Assembly (NCBI GenBank): GCA_022829145.1
Contig: CM040746.1
Span: forward strand, 3,442,731 to 3,506,730
Length of the DNA: 64,000 nucleotides
DNA from: Albula goreensis
Lineage: Eukaryota > Chordata > Actinopteri > Albuliformes > Albulidae
Direction: 5' to 3'
Part shown: positions 46,541-59,518 of the stretch, piece by piece
Position numbering within the stretch: the stretch's first letter is position 1
Layout of the letters: each line of letters opens with the position of its first letter
The notes under the pieces: generated by a model
Told to the model about the DNA's origin: nothing
What the model saw: the letters and a program-made list of their open reading frames with translations, nothing else
The model's database searches: none
Program-made: the position numbers and the translations under genes

Positions 46541-46869
46541 TATAACTGGCTATTGCTAGGCTCACTAGCCATCTTATTTCTTTGCATATATACATAGCAT
46601 TTTATGTTTGTGTAGTCATAATGACAACAGATAACATGAAAAAACACTGACTTCACATTTTTGTGCTGGATACACAGTCCTTACTGGATCTACAGTGTTT
46701 ATTATATGGCTATTATATGGCTGGCAGTTTTCATTAAAATTACAGTAACAACATACTGTAAAAAAATAGAATTAAATTAGTAAGGTGGAAAACCATGAAA
46801 TAGCTGTACTTTGTGGTGGCCCAGTAGTTGTGGGACATGTTGTGTTCTGTTAGCATGTCCAACATAAGC
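46541..46869. other. Unassigned AT-rich DNA
   Basis: No recognised feature. Confidence 0.4.
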
Positions 46870-47485
46870 TATGATTTTATTGTTTCAATCGAATCTGGTA
46901 GTGTTCAATCACCTGAATCTTATTTTCAATGACTAATTTGTTCACGTTTTTGTTTCGAAACTAAAGGGGCACTTACTTTTTCACCTGGGCAAGATGGGTT
47001 TGGTGACTTTCTCTGTTGGATGAATGAAATACAGTCGGCCTGCCTTATCCATGGAAATATGGTTCCAGGACAGCCACAGATGTTCAAAAACCATGGATGC
47101 TCAGGACACTTATATATTTTGGCATACTTTAACCCTATACGTGTTCATAACTTGAAACCCCACCTATATATACTCCTAAGAACTTCTAAAACCCACATAA
47201 ATTATATTACAGTATTCTAGCATATGCTGCATGCAGGAATTTCAAATGTTCTTTTTCAGGAATATTCTGGATTTTTTCAAAATATTTTTTAACCGTGGTT
47301 GGTCAAATCTGCGAAAGCTGAACCTGCAGATAAGGCAGGGCTGACTGTAATGATATAAAAACTGAATTTTTATTTGATTTTGTTTCCCTTGTCTAATATA
47401 ATATTTTATTGGATCGTCTGAAACCATTCATAAATATCTAATAAAAAAGGAACTTAAGAAGTGCAAAAACTTTGTCATGGCACTA
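46870..47485 (+). mobile_element. Tc1-like transposon 3' end, interrupted by a MITE
   Basis: Left of the inner MITE, GGGGCACTTACTTTTTCACC then GATGGGTTTGGTGACTTT; right of it, TTGTCTAATATAATATTTTA, GATCGTCTGAAACCATT and GTGCAAAAACTTTGTCATGG with CACT. These are the known order of words in the 3' untranslated part and terminal repeat of a common fish Tc1-type family (…TCTAATAT…GATGATCTGAAAC…CAAACACTTTTTCACACCACTG). No transposase is left. Confidence 0.65.
47032..47347. mobile_element. Tigger/pogo-like MITE, 316 bp, nested
   Basis: Left end CAGTCGGCCTGCCTTATCC and right end, reverse-complemented, CAGTCAGCCCTGCCTTATC are inverted repeats with one mismatch and one gap. TA duplications flank it (47030-47031, 47348-47349). 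The interior words GGTTCCAGGACAGCC and AACCATGGATG recall the Tigger/MER2 class (…GGTTCCAGGACCCCC…ACCGCGGAT). No transposase. Confidence 0.88.
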
Positions 47486-49475
47486 TAAACCTCCAACCTT
47501 CCCTAAAAAGGACTATGGCCCACTTCCCATCCCCCCATTGTCACTCACTTTTAGGAGAAATTATGCAATATACATAGCCTCAGACCTGGATCAAGAGAGC
47601 ACAGGTTTTTTGCATTAGCTTTGGTTATGAGCTGGTTCAGACAAGCGACGGTTTTCCTCCCACGTGACTCATTTCGACTAATGCTGATCTTTTTGTTTTC
47701 TGTTTTTGTTTTTCAGCCATCTTGTGAACAAATGAACAAATTTACTCTGCCATTTCATCACTGTTCCTGTTCAATTCCATTACGGGCTGTATCTGTTAAA
47801 GCTCTGTGTTTCTCTAGAAAAGCACTGAGTGCCGTAATCCTTTCAGTTAAGTACTTGATTGATTGGTTTTTATATTAACCCAAATCCATCAGAATTGTGA
47901 TTGATAAAGCTACATGTATTATCCATAATTTTAAATCGTTTGTTAATTTATAATCATTTCCCCATAGTTTCCACTGTCATTCTCCATTGCCTATTGTAAA
48001 AAGCAGACATGTATCAATAACTCGCATGACTGGAAACCTTTTTCCGTTCTCCCCAAAGCTTTTCAAGATTTTATGATTATAAGGAACATGCCGATATTTT
48101 ACACCTAAATATATAACACATAAACCTAAATTTTTTGTTTGGTTATGAATTAGAAAAGCTAAGTACTGACTGGAGCAAAATGACAAGGAAGTAGAAGAAG
48201 GTGAAGAAAACCTATGCGGATTTAAATAGCCCCTTTCATCTTGTTATCTCACAGTATTTTGTAGTAATAGAAAGCTCCATTCAGTCAATGCAACAGTATT
48301 CAGCAACTATATGGGGGATGCACAGCAGCCATTTTGTGCCCGAACGTTCACCACGCATCAAAGAAAACTTTTGCACTTTTTAAACTAAGCGATGACCAGG
48401 TGCCAGGTATGCTACCAACCTTTCTCCCTAACAGACAGCGATTGTTTAGGGCAGACCATACATGAAATCATGTTTGTTCATTCTAAACTGGGGGAGAGAA
48501 ATCAGACAGCAGAAAAAAATCCACTTGCTCAGAGGGTGAAATTCACAGAGACTTGTTTCCATGGGATGAAGCTTCGGCTGATGTCTCCTGGAGACATGAT
48601 TATATTGCACCTCGCTATGTAACCTTTACAATCTGACTAAATAAATGCTTTCAGTGCTGCTCACACTGTCAAAGCACTGCCGTCCTTAAATAAAGCTCTT
48701 ATTAGCGTGAGTGCGACAAAAAGCCATGTTTGTACTCAGGTTTACTGAAGGAGAGTCAGACGGTCTCCAAGATATTCCAGTCTATTCTGGTATCAGAGGA
48801 GACACTCTGCTGAGGGGAAGAAAAATTTTGCAGTCAAATTTTTGTCAGTCAGACTTTTATTTACCCCTGTGAATTTTTCATTTGAACATACATGTGTAAC
48901 CTTAATGTTCACTTTATGAGGGTTATTATAAACTATATTACATGCACTGTATATATGTGTGTGCATGTGTGTATATATATTTAGACACACACTCTCTCAC
49001 ACACATACACACACACACACACAGATATTAGAGTAGCACTGCTTTTTTCCCTCCACTAGCTGCCAATATTTTCAAAGACATCCCTTTTCTGCACTGAGAG
49101 CTTCCAGCAAGGAATCAAAAAGAATGGAAAAATAAATAATGAAATAAAAAAGAATATTCCAATCAACCGAGCAATTCTAAGCGCTGCTTCACCAGTTTAT
49201 CGCATTGGGGAAACCTGCAGAATGGAACAGGAGAAATCAATTTAATGTACTTTCATTACCTGCTACAACTGCAAAGTAATGCATTTTCATACAATCTGAA
49301 TTACATTTTGAATATGTTACAAAATTGGAATATGTCATGATGTCCCCGATTAGGTGCATGGAACTGCAGGCAGTTTAACACAAGTGCAGATTTAAATGAA
49401 CATGGTTTATGCCAAGCAGGAAACATGTACAATGAATAAAGATATCTGAATCTCTCTTTCACTATCACACACACA

Positions 49476-49510
<35 letters not shown>

Positions 49511-51430
49511 CCTCGGTAATTCATGTACCACAGCCATATAGCTATGTAGGTTAAACACAGGTTAGCAGTTAAGGCAACATTAGACAAGGCAGGTAACCAA
49601 ATCATTTTAGCCAGCTGCCCTACTTATCAAACCAGTCACCTGATTTGAGGTTGAATGGAAACAAGGCACAAGATAAATTTTTATTTTAACAGTTTTGTTA
49701 TCGTTCTAGACATAGCTCAAGTACACAGGGTGAAAAAACCTATGCATGGTGGACTCTCCTGAAGACAGACAGCGCTCACTTAGAAAGAGAAGTGGATGTG
49801 CTTGCAGTCGTCATTGCAATTTACTTTGACCAACGGTTTACAACCTCATTTCAGTGCTCAGAATTTCCACTAAGGCAAGCTAAAACAGTATTCCTTTTTC
49901 TAACATAGTGTTTTTTGTTGTTTTGGTAGTTTTGCTGTAATTCTGGTTGTTATTATTAAATATGACCTCAGATCCCTCCAACAAATAAGGTCAAGAAGAC
50001 ATTCTTGTGCCTCTGAACTTCAGCTGAGATGTAACAGTGAAAGGAAACAGGGGGAAATTGAATGGATTTTCTGGAAGAAGGGCATTTCCACAGAACACAA
50101 GAAGTAAACACAGTGGAAGTGATTCGGGACAGAACTCAGCAATTGTTGCTGACAGGTAGGGAATCGTAACAATGTTGTTGCCGGCACAATCAACTACGTT
50201 TAAAAGAGCAATGCTTAAAAATAAATCAAATATGTGAACATTGGGGGGGTCATGTGTCCCCACCCACCTAGGATATAATCATTTGTTTTCTATAATGCAA
50301 ATAAATAAAATAAACATGTCACCATCTTCTCGATATGTGAAGCTGAAGTCATGAATCTGAATGGAACGCATTTCTGCTCAGCTAAGTTCACTTATCGAAA
50401 TCGCAAAATGTATCATAGCTATCATGACCAGAGAAATATATTTAAGCTATGGAACCTAAATTGCCATGCATGCACACTGTGAACAGTTTTGTTGCATATT
50501 TGTCTCTGAGTTAGCATCTGAAAGTAGAACTTTTGCATTGTATTTGGAGGTCTGTACCAGCAGGAGGGTAAGGTTCTATACATATGAAAAGCATGTAGCA
50601 TAAAAGGAAATTAAAGGTAACATCACTGCACTGCAAGCTTCAGCATGCAGACAAGCCAAAAAATATGTTGCAGAAAATCAGGACAATGATGTGGAAATCT
50701 TCAACGTAACTTATTGATCTCAAAAGACAGTTAACGCAGCTGCCGGCTGACAGTATTAAAGAAAGACGCTAAAGGCTGTTTCACCATTGAAGCTAAATGA
50801 TACCATTGTCCATATTAATTTAGCTACTCTTGCTATGCCCACAGTGACGAAAATACAGTTTGTCACAGATACATTCACAGAGCGGTCGCTCCTTCTGATA
50901 TATGCAAATGGATCCATTAGCGAAGCCTTAAGGCATACATGAGTGCAGTGTATACCACTGATTATGTTAGGTAGGAAGGTGAAATTGAAGAACCCCTGTT
51001 TGACTGCCACTGAATAGATACCGAATATTGTTCTTTTTATCTTAGTAATTTATTTTAGGACACCAAGCAGCCAATGAAGCATGGCCGAACCTGAGGGGGG
51101 AGGTTCCTGTCTAGCAACATCTCTGTTTTTCCGTGGTCCCATAAGAAGACCTACCTGTATTAATGTACATGTTGGTTCATGAGGGACAAGCCAGTCATTC
51201 TGAGTGGTCAGCATGGTTCTTCATCTCTTCCAAATCACAGTCACTTTGAGTACACGGACAACAATGTACTCAAAATGATTGGAACGGTTGGAAGGGATCT
51301 CAACCTTCGTTTACAAACCATCGCATGGGGGCGAAAAAAGCAGGTTTAGCAATCCTGTTTGTTAACTCAGAGCTGATGGAAATGTAGGGTTGTCTATTAC
51401 AGAAAGTGAGACCAGATTAACTCGAGGTTA
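47486..51430. other. Mostly unique non-coding DNA
   Basis: Nearly 4 kb. Contains (TG/CA)n at 48,955-49,021 and 49,467-49,510. Short ORFs only, none with a domain. No RNA gene or transposon end recognised. Confidence 0.4.
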
Positions 51431-51810
51431 GGTGCTATGACAACTTACACTCTGAACCTAATTTGGTTGGTAGCAGGTTTACTTCAACGAACATCAAGTT
51501 ATTTGTCAGAAAGCCAGCCAAGCCTGCAGCATTTAGTGTGGAGATAGTTGTCGGATATGACGTGTCCTTTTCACGGTGGTCCTGTTGACATTGACACTCA
51601 AATAATTTGCAGATCTTTAGGTCGGGAGAGGGTGATTAGATACTTTCACTGCACAGCTGTTTCATCCGAAAGCTGTAAAATGGCATCGATAGATAGGCGA
51701 GATTCATACAAAATTTCACAGTTTTTGGGCTTAGTAAATCACATTGCATATGCTAAAGTAATCTGTTTGCTTGACCCTCTCCCATCAGTATGTGAATTAA
51801 TATAGGGTCA
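51431..51810 (+). pseudogene. Harbinger-type transposase N-terminal fragment
   Basis: The ORF from 51548 reads MTCPFHGGPVDIDTQIICRS then LGRERVIR. This matches the opening of fish HARBI1-type transposases (CPF-x3-PVD-x3-QI-x-R-x6-RERV-x-R). After it CTAVSSESCKMASIDRR and LGLVNHIAYAKVICLLD do not match the expected next block, so the fragment may be joined to unrelated sequence or to a diverged exon. Upstream at 51472-51487 is AGCAGGTTTACTTCAA, shared with the hairpin at 25.2 kb. Confidence 0.5.
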
Positions 51811-52823
51811 CCCAACTTTGCATATTCATACGAGGTAACCCTAAAAATCAGAAATCTGTGTATATTTCAGTTTTAACTCACAATCTTCTTTTATTCTCAT
51901 TAGTTGACCACCTATGTGTGTGGTAACAGTTTTACATGTGGTTTTGTGCATACTAGTAAGCTGTCCCCTATGTGTTCACTACGAATGTTATATTTTAATC
52001 AACCATGCGACAAAGTCATTAATTGTTTTATTATGCCCTAGATATGAATTGTCTTAGTCCTGTGTTCAGTGATAACGACCCGGGCAATGTTTTATGTCTG
52101 CCTATCTATCTTTAATGTACCCGAAAGGTCAACTGAGAACTTAGTTGTAATTTAAGTGAAGACCCAGGGAGTCAAATTTTGTTGGGCATACTTACAGAAT
52201 ACTTAATTGGCCCCATTTGCAAAATGTCCACAGTTTTTTGCACACTATCCCCAGGTACACATATGCATGACCATATTTTACAATGTATTCCATCTTAATA
52301 GCGATTCCCGCCCATTGCGACAGTTTAGTCATTTGAATGCAAGGTTTTAGTGGCTGCTTTTATGCCTGAAAATGAGTCTCAAACCTTTAATAAATCTGGC
52401 CTTTAGGAAAGTGTGTAGCCTAAATTTTGTCTGGCCAATGTGACCGCAGCATTTCTCGTGAATTAATTAAATTTTTTAACATCAGCATAATGTGGAAGTT
52501 GACCTGATGAGCACATATCCCCAGTCACTAATCTGTGCAGTCATGACTGCATGGAGGAACTCCAGATGGATCTCACTGTAAAGACGCTTGTCCTATAAGC
52601 AAAGCGTGAATCCTGAAATCGAGGGCTTAAGCCGTGGTTGCGCCATTGCTGGCTATAGCAGGAGGTCTGCATTGGTGAGGCATTTGGCAGAGATTGTGAT
52701 AAGGGGGTTAGTTCTGTTGGTCTGCTCAGACCAAGCATCTGCAGATGCACATACTGAAACCATGCTGGCCTTGTAATCCTCTGGCAACATGGACAATATC
52801 AAATTGATGGTGTGTAGGCAGTA
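51811..52823. other. Unassigned DNA, possibly the rest of a decayed transposon
   Basis: No recognised coding. A minus-strand ORF at 52541-52750 shows no domain. Confidence 0.35.
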
Positions 52824-53250
52824 GGGCCGCATGATATATCACATTTTTAAAAATATTGCAAATTAACTCATTAGAATAGGCATATAGCGGTGCGTTATAA
52901 TTTAATAAGCCGATAACTGTATGGTAATGTAGAGAACAGAGAACAGTCATGTGCACAAAATTGTAATAATGAAACAGTAATAATGACATGAAAATTAAAT
53001 AGAATTACTTTTTTTAGTCTAAAAAAATTTCATTTTCTTGCAATATTTTCTGATTTTCAGGCCACTTGCTGAATGTTCTGACTGAACAGCTTACATCCAG
53101 CTTTTGCCGATGTTGTACTCAAAACTGTTGACTATAACTATCTTTACTGAAAAACACAGTGAAGAAAGCAGGCCAACACTTAGTGCCTGAGGTTTGTTTC
53201 ACAGTTTGTTGCAGAAATGTTTCTTCTTAACACACCTTAAAGTCCCACTT
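52824..53250. mobile_element. hAT-like MITE fragment
   Basis: AGTAGGGCCGCATGATATATC at 52824 onward recalls the fish hAT-type start TAGGGCTGCACGATATATCG, followed by TAATAATGAAACAGTAATAATG and a TTTGTTGCAGAAATGTTTCTT segment typical of the same repeat type. The right inverted end is not seen. Confidence 0.4.
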
Positions 53251-53389
53251 GAAAATTTTTTTTCAACCATATATCACAACCAGTAGTTAGAAATGATATG
53301 AGTCTGAAAACCAGCATCAGTGAAAATACCCAATATTGACCCAATATTCCCTCTGGTTTGAGCTCTAGCCAACAACCTTCCCCTCTGAA

Positions 53390-56300
53390 TGGTCATTCAT
53401 CACCTATGTAATCACTCTCCTTATGGGCAAAGCTGTTACCTGGGCAACCACCATATGGGACCAGCAGGGGGTCACCTGTCACCATTACCAGCTCTTCACA
53501 GACGAGGTGTGGCGAGTGTTTGACCACCCAGGTCTGGAGGCAGCCAAGCAGCTTCTCCAGCTTTGTCAAGGTAACCTCAGTATGGCCATCAAGTTCAGGA
53601 CCCTCGCTGAGTCCTGAGGCCTTGATTTCTACTTTTCGACACGGTCTCTCAGACCGTGCTCGGAGATGAGCTTGCCTCCAGAGAGCCTGCCGCTGACCTG
53701 GAGCCCCTCATTAACCTGTGTATCCGGCTCAACATCGGCCGCGTGCGAGACAAAGAGAACGACGGTCGACTCTAAAGGTGAGAGAGAGGAGTTATCTCTA
53801 CTGTGGAGTATCGGGTCACTTCAGGTCCTCGTGCCCAGAATTACTGGGAAAAGCCCGCAGCAGTCCAGTGAAGGAAGAATGCGATGGTCCTCCCAAGACT
53901 CCTGTTTCTGGCATCCTCTTACCGGCCTACATATCCTGGGGAGCAGAGGTACATGCCCTCCAGGAATGGCGGATTCAGGGACCACCTGAAGTTTTATGGA
54001 CCTATCCCTCTCTTGAAGTCTCCAAGTCCCTCAACGATACCCTTCTCACTCCAATGGCCTTAGACAGTAGACCTCTGTGTGATGGCTGTGTCCATCGCTG
54101 ACCCTCTTCGTCTCTGCATCCACAACCAGTCGGAGGAAGTACAGTTTCACCTTATCCATTCCCCTAATTTCCCCAGTAGTGTTAGGGTTTCCTTGGTTAC
54201 TGCAGACCCTCACTTTGATTGGGTCATGGGGGCTGTTGTTGAGTGGGGCCATAATCGCCATGCTGCGCGCTTGTTCTCGAGTACTTCCCCATTTCCATCA
54301 GAAGCTCCAGAACCTCCAAAGATATCCTGAGTCCCCACCGAGTACCTGGACCTCAAGGGGGTCTTTAGTAAGATCAAAGCCACTTTGTTGCCTCCCCATC
54401 ATCCTTATGGTTACGCTATAGACTTACTTCCTGGAACCTTCCCGTCTCGAGGTCGACTCTTTTCCTTGTCTGGACCCGAGCACTCTGCCATGGAAGCCTA
54501 AAGAAGCCGTGGTCTCTGGTTTAAGTCAGCCCTCTGTGTCTCCTGCTGGTGCTGTGGTTTTCTTTGTGGGCGAGCAGGATGGCAGTTTCTACCCATGTAT
54601 TGATTACCAGAGTGTGAAAAAAATAATGTTAAGAATAGATATCTACCCCCAACTTCTCAATTCCACCACCTTCAAACTGCTGCAAGCAGCATCACTAAGC
54701 TTGACCGCGGTGATGCCTACCACCTTGTACGAATCAACAAGGGTGATGAGAATGGGAAAACCGCTTTCAATCCTCCCACAGACCAGTTTGCCCTTTGGTC
54801 CAGCAGTTTTTCAAGTTTCAAGCCCCCACCGACGATGTCCTCCAAGACATGCTCGACAAGTTTGTTTTCGTGTGCCTATATGACATTCATGTCACAGATA
54901 TAATTATATAAAGTATAAAGTTACTGAGCAAATGAGTGGGTGCTACTGACTAGTTGTATGAACTATTGTCTATTTCTGTTTTATGAGTATTTCTTTGAAA
55001 AAAAAAGTCTGAGAGTAGGTTGAAGTGGGCCTTTACTTATCCATCACACTGTTTCTAAAGTAGGTATTGTAAATCACACTTCCGATGCAGTTAGTCTTAT
55101 GGCATTAGCAGAGAAATCAAAGTCGTAATCCCCTCTTTACCGGATCAAAATGTCTGTCCTCATAGCATTACACAAAAGTACTTATGTAAAAACCTTTTAA
55201 TTTACTCAGCAGTTTCAGAAAAGTTTTACAAAAATCACGACCGAATTTTTATATTAGTAAAAACCTTGAGGGATATACAGCTGTAAATCAGTTCCACTGC
55301 CTCCCCAATTTGTGTAATTGGTAATAGCTGTTATAAGAGTCTGTCATACTGGTGATCCTTATAGTGGAGTATGAGCTGCATGACTGGCCACACTGTGTAC
55401 TTAGCACTCACCCAAAGAACATAAGCCATCTAAAAAACATTAGATAAGGTGTTGGGGTTACATTCCCATTCGGTAGTGATATAACCTAGCCTTGGACGGT
55501 TTTTATTTTCCTTTGCAGTCTGCAGAAAAAAGGATCCAGGCAAACAGTGTTCAAGGGGAGTCAAGGAAAGTACAGTTAAAAATCAATTGGGAATGTTTAC
55601 ACACGAAAGCTGTGGGAATACCCTAGGAGCCAAAACTCATTAGTTAGGCAGAGTCCAGGACACCCCCCCACACACACACCCCCAATTCCCAATCCTCCCC
55701 ACTCCAATTATAGATTCTGATTATAGAGATGGATAATTAAACTGACAATGAAAGTCAATGCAGAAAACAAGACCGCATAGTTGGCCAAAATATACACACC
55801 AGGTCGCTCCCACAAAAAAATCACAGAGCCAATCTTCAGTCCAATGTCTAATTGTAATATTTAGCACTCAAGCTTCATCTGAGTTTGCTTTATATGTCAC
55901 GAGGACCCTGGTGAAATATTCTATTGAACCAGCATTTAGAATAACACAACAGTCTGGAGTGTGTGGAAAGGTCACACCAGTTAATCTGCAGAACCTTGTA
56001 AACTTTTCACAATATAACACATATAACATGTTCTGTTTTCCCACTTTGGCTTGGACGTAGACCTCAGACTCTTGTATCATCTGTTTTACGGCAGGTTTGA
56101 AGTAATATACGACCTCCTGTTTGTCTGTTTCACTGCAAGGGAAGCAACATATTGTAGGCTTTTCTCCCATAACTTTTTTTATGGAAAAAATGCCATGGAG
56201 AAAATACCCATTAGAAAAAAAAAGTTGCTATTCATCAAAAAACTACTTACATATTTTCACAACTTTTTTAGATGTTTCTTAATAAAAATATGAATAACTT

Positions 56301-57450
56301 GGATTCTTGAAAACTAGGTCCTTTATTTATTCTTATTATTTTTTGGAACTACAAGAAAACCTCACACATATCTCAAAGTCAGTGCCTTGAGTCCTAACTG
56401 CTCATCATTGCAGCAAGACTGAACCACTATAGATCTAGCAGGTGATAAGTATTATGCTTCTCATTATGTTGTTCAGCTGGTAAACCAAATAAAGGGCACC
56501 CAAGAGACATGTTACTGGATCTCTTCCCTCAAGGACTAGCTAGCCACTCTGCCTCAGAACAGCATCCTGCAGTGGGAATCCAGCAGCCTCCCTACCTCCA
56601 CTGGTTGGGGGGTGCCGGGTATCTATTTGTAGTATGAACAGACAACAAAAATCCGGTCTACATCCAGGGGGCCCGGCAGGCAAGATGGGTTTTTTTTTTC
56701 CTGTACACCTTTTAACTTCATCTTGTCATATCGCCAAGAGTCTAACAACATGATGGCAGTTTCCTGGCAGTTTTATTACTTGCAAGAGATTAAGGATCCA
56801 CAACGCAGAAATCCCTGGCTACTCCTGTATTTCCCACGGAGGTCCGGCAGGCCTTGCGCACGGAACCCGACCCCCGTGGGGGTCCAACGGTCTCTTTGCT
56901 CCGGGCTCTGGAGTGGGGGTCCTATTTCCGAATGTTGTCCTGGAAATAACCAGTCCAGATAGAAGCAGGTCTAGTGGTATGATGTGGAAGAATCAACTGC
57001 AGCTTCTTCCAGGTGCACCAGGCAGAAACCCCACCAGTGTCCACCAGGTCTCCCATCAGCTCCAAAACGGCTGTGGTTTCACCTCCACATGCATTTTGTC
57101 ACTCGTCTCCCACTAAAAATAAAATGGTCATAATGATCCCTATTAACAATTTTCACAAGCTTTGAAACAAAAGATGTGTTTTCTTAGGCATGTACCTACT
57201 GCCGAGGAGACTGCCTAGTTAGTTACTGAACATGTCTTTCATCTCTATGGGTTACCTAAAGGCATTTTTTTCAACAGGGAGTTTCTCCTCTGGTTATCAT
57301 CCTCAAATTAATATCCAGTTGGAGAGGACTAACCAGGTACTAGAAACAGTCCTGCACTGACTCATCTCAGACCACCCTGCTTCCTAGAAAATTATCAGTA
57401 TATCACATTTGGAAAGACATTCAACAGAAGGTCTGAGACACAGTCAGGTT
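53390..57450 (+). mobile_element. Old sushi-type LTR retrotransposon fossil, interrupted
   Basis: Pieces in the right order on the plus strand: gag capsid words (HHYQLFTDEVWRVFDHP, AIKFRTLAES; from 53,390), a CCHC knuckle (LYCGVSGHFRSSCPE; about 53,800), RT words (VVFFVGEQDGSFYPCIDYQS; 54,530-54,900), then about 1.6 kb of unrelated sequence, RNase H words (TDNKN, RQARW, FILSYRQESNN; 56,640-56,750) and integrase words (TEVRQALRTEPDPRGGP, GYHPQ, ERTNQVLETVLH; 56,840-57,440). Same clade as the 7.6-kb element but far older; broken many times. No LTRs were identified, and no chromodomain. Confidence 0.85.
54905..56480. other. Unassigned DNA separating RT and RNase H of the fossil
   Basis: Neither pol-like words nor clear transposon ends are visible in these ~1.6 kb, although the flanking segments belong to one element. 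It is probably a later insertion or a very decayed stretch. A CCCCCCCACACACACACCCCC simple run lies near 55,665. Confidence 0.45.
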
Positions 57451-57845
57451 TTCGAGTGCAACAGTGTAGGGGAATTGTTTCATCCCTTGAAGTAGCCTTT
57501 CTCTTTGACAGGGTAGATCTTCAGAACATTTTAAGGAATATCACTTGCAAACTTTTTACACTTTGTCATTTTCTTCTTAATACACCCCCTATGATTTATC
57601 TTAGGAGGACTTTCTTGAAGCAAGCCCCAGCTTTTAAATAAATCACTACTTCCTGTTTTCTCTGTTCCGCTGCAGTTTTGAAATGGAACACCACTTCTGT
57701 ACAGATCCAGCGCTACAGCTATGCCCTAAATACATGCCAGGAGCTGAACTTAAATTTGCCTTTTAAAAGCAGAACAGTTAATTCACAGACAGCTCACACC
57801 CCGCTGACCATTGCTACCTTCAATCTTCCGCCCTATGCTCACTCA
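57451..57845. other. Unassigned DNA
   Basis: No recognised feature; may include the end of the fossil retroelement. Confidence 0.35.
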
Positions 57846-57872
57846 CACTCACCCCAGCGAGGGGTAGGTCCA

Positions 57873-57942
<70 letters not shown>

Positions 57943-58020
57943 ACAGACATTCACAACACAAAAGAAAATGGGTAAGACACTCACCCCAGCGAGGGGTAGG
58001 TCCACTCACACACACACACC
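57846..58020. repeat. (CA)n microsatellite with duplicated flank
   Basis: (CA)n at 57875-57941. The unit CACTCACCCCAGCGAGGGGT and AGGTCCACTCACACAC occurs before it (57846) and again after it (57978), each time running into CA repeats. GGTAAGACAC occurs at 57971 and 58027. This points to a tandem duplication of about 130 bases that included a CA tract. Confidence 0.9.
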
Positions 58021-59035
58021 ATAAAAAGGTAAGACACAATTCATCCTGTGCCTATATGCTGGGCCACCTCTGAATTTCAAAATAAAAAATGTAAACTAAA
58101 AAAGGACGGAGTGCCGCTCCTTGCTGCCATCTTCCCTGAGACTGCCACCTCCTGTAGTCTGCCATCATTGCCCCCCACACTGCTTGGCTGGGCAGAGTCA
58201 GAAAATGGGCACACACACGTAGTAACTGTGATTATCTCCCTTACGTCACTGGAGCTCAGCTACACCGTGCCTCCTCCCCAGCCCAGGGCACTGCCACTCT
58301 GCTGGGGACAGTCAGTCCCTCCTCCCCAGCCGGCTCCATCTCCCCACCCTGCCCGACTGTCTCCCAGGCTGCGGTCTCCGGCGAGCTCCTCTGCCCCACC
58401 AACCACTGGGCTCACTCACGCCACACCACACCTGAAAAGGAATTCCAGGATTCTGTCCAATCAAAACAGATGGAAACCAGAGGAAAACAAAATGAATCAA
58501 CAAAATAATTGAACAAATGAAATAACAAGACGTTGGCCAAAAATGGAAAACCAAACACTGGCTCCAAAATAACTAAAACAAAATCCACAAATAACAGAAA
58601 ATGATTAAAAAAAAAAAAACTTTCCCCTTTAAAATACATCCCTGGAGGCTGTTCTCCCTATGTCACACAAACCCTGCCTGCTGAAACTCCTGCTGCAATA
58701 TACTCTTGACTTTGCAGCTGTCCCATAGTAACAATTACACAAAGAACGACCAGAAAAACAACCAATTCCCCATACGCTATACCAGCGTTCCCCAATTATT
58801 GACTTAGCGAGAGGCTTAAACACGGTAGCGGCTGTCAGACCTACCTCCTGAAATACACACATGTATCGGTAGCTGTGTCCTAAGTACAAGTGTGTCTCAT
58901 CGGTGATGCTTTCAGTACGCACAGGAACCAGCAGCAACGCCTTAATAATGCAGCAAATTGTCTGTAGATACAGTATGTATGTGTGCATGTACATATGGAT
59001 GCATGCATAAATGTGTAACAATAATAGAAAATGCA
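58021..59035. other. Unassigned DNA
   Basis: C-rich at 58,110-58,430, then AT-rich with A12 at 58,607-58,618. The C-rich frame (58048-58512) contains no recognisable domain. Confidence 0.4.
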
Positions 59036-59518
59036 CTATTATTATCATCATTATTATTATTATTATTATTATTAGTCATAGTAGTAGTAGTATTATCATT
59101 TTTATCATCATTAACATTATTATTATGATTATTATTATTATTATTTGTAATTATTATTATTATTATCATTATTATTATTATCATCATCATTATTATTATT
59201 ATTATCATTGTTATAATCATTATTATCATTGTTATCATCATTATTATTATTATTATTAGTTATTAGTAGTAGTAGTTATTTGTATCATTATTATAATTAT
59301 TGTCATTATTATTATTATCATCATCATTATTATTATTATTATTAGTCGTAGTAGTAGTATTATCATTGTTATCATCATTATCATTATTATTATTATTTGT
59401 ATTATTATTATTATTATTAGTAGTAGTAGTATTATCATTATTATCATTATTATCATCATCATTATTATTATTATTATTATTAGTAGTAGTAGTAGTCATA
59501 GTAGTAGTAGTAGTATTA
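59036..59518. repeat. Compound trinucleotide array (ATT/ATC/AGT)
   Basis: About 480 bases of pure triplets: blocks of (ATT)n and (ATC)n alternate with short (AGT)n blocks at about 59,080, 59,265, 59,345, 59,420 and 59,485. The block order (ATT)n-(AGT)n-ATTATCATT-(ATC)n recurs four or five times, a higher-order pattern. Causes spurious Ile/Asn/Leu/Val-rich ORFs in several frames. Confidence 0.97.

Noticed and set aside
57678-58512. Two plus ORFs of 131 and 154 codons
   Set aside because: One is largely CA repeat, the other a C-rich frame without a domain.
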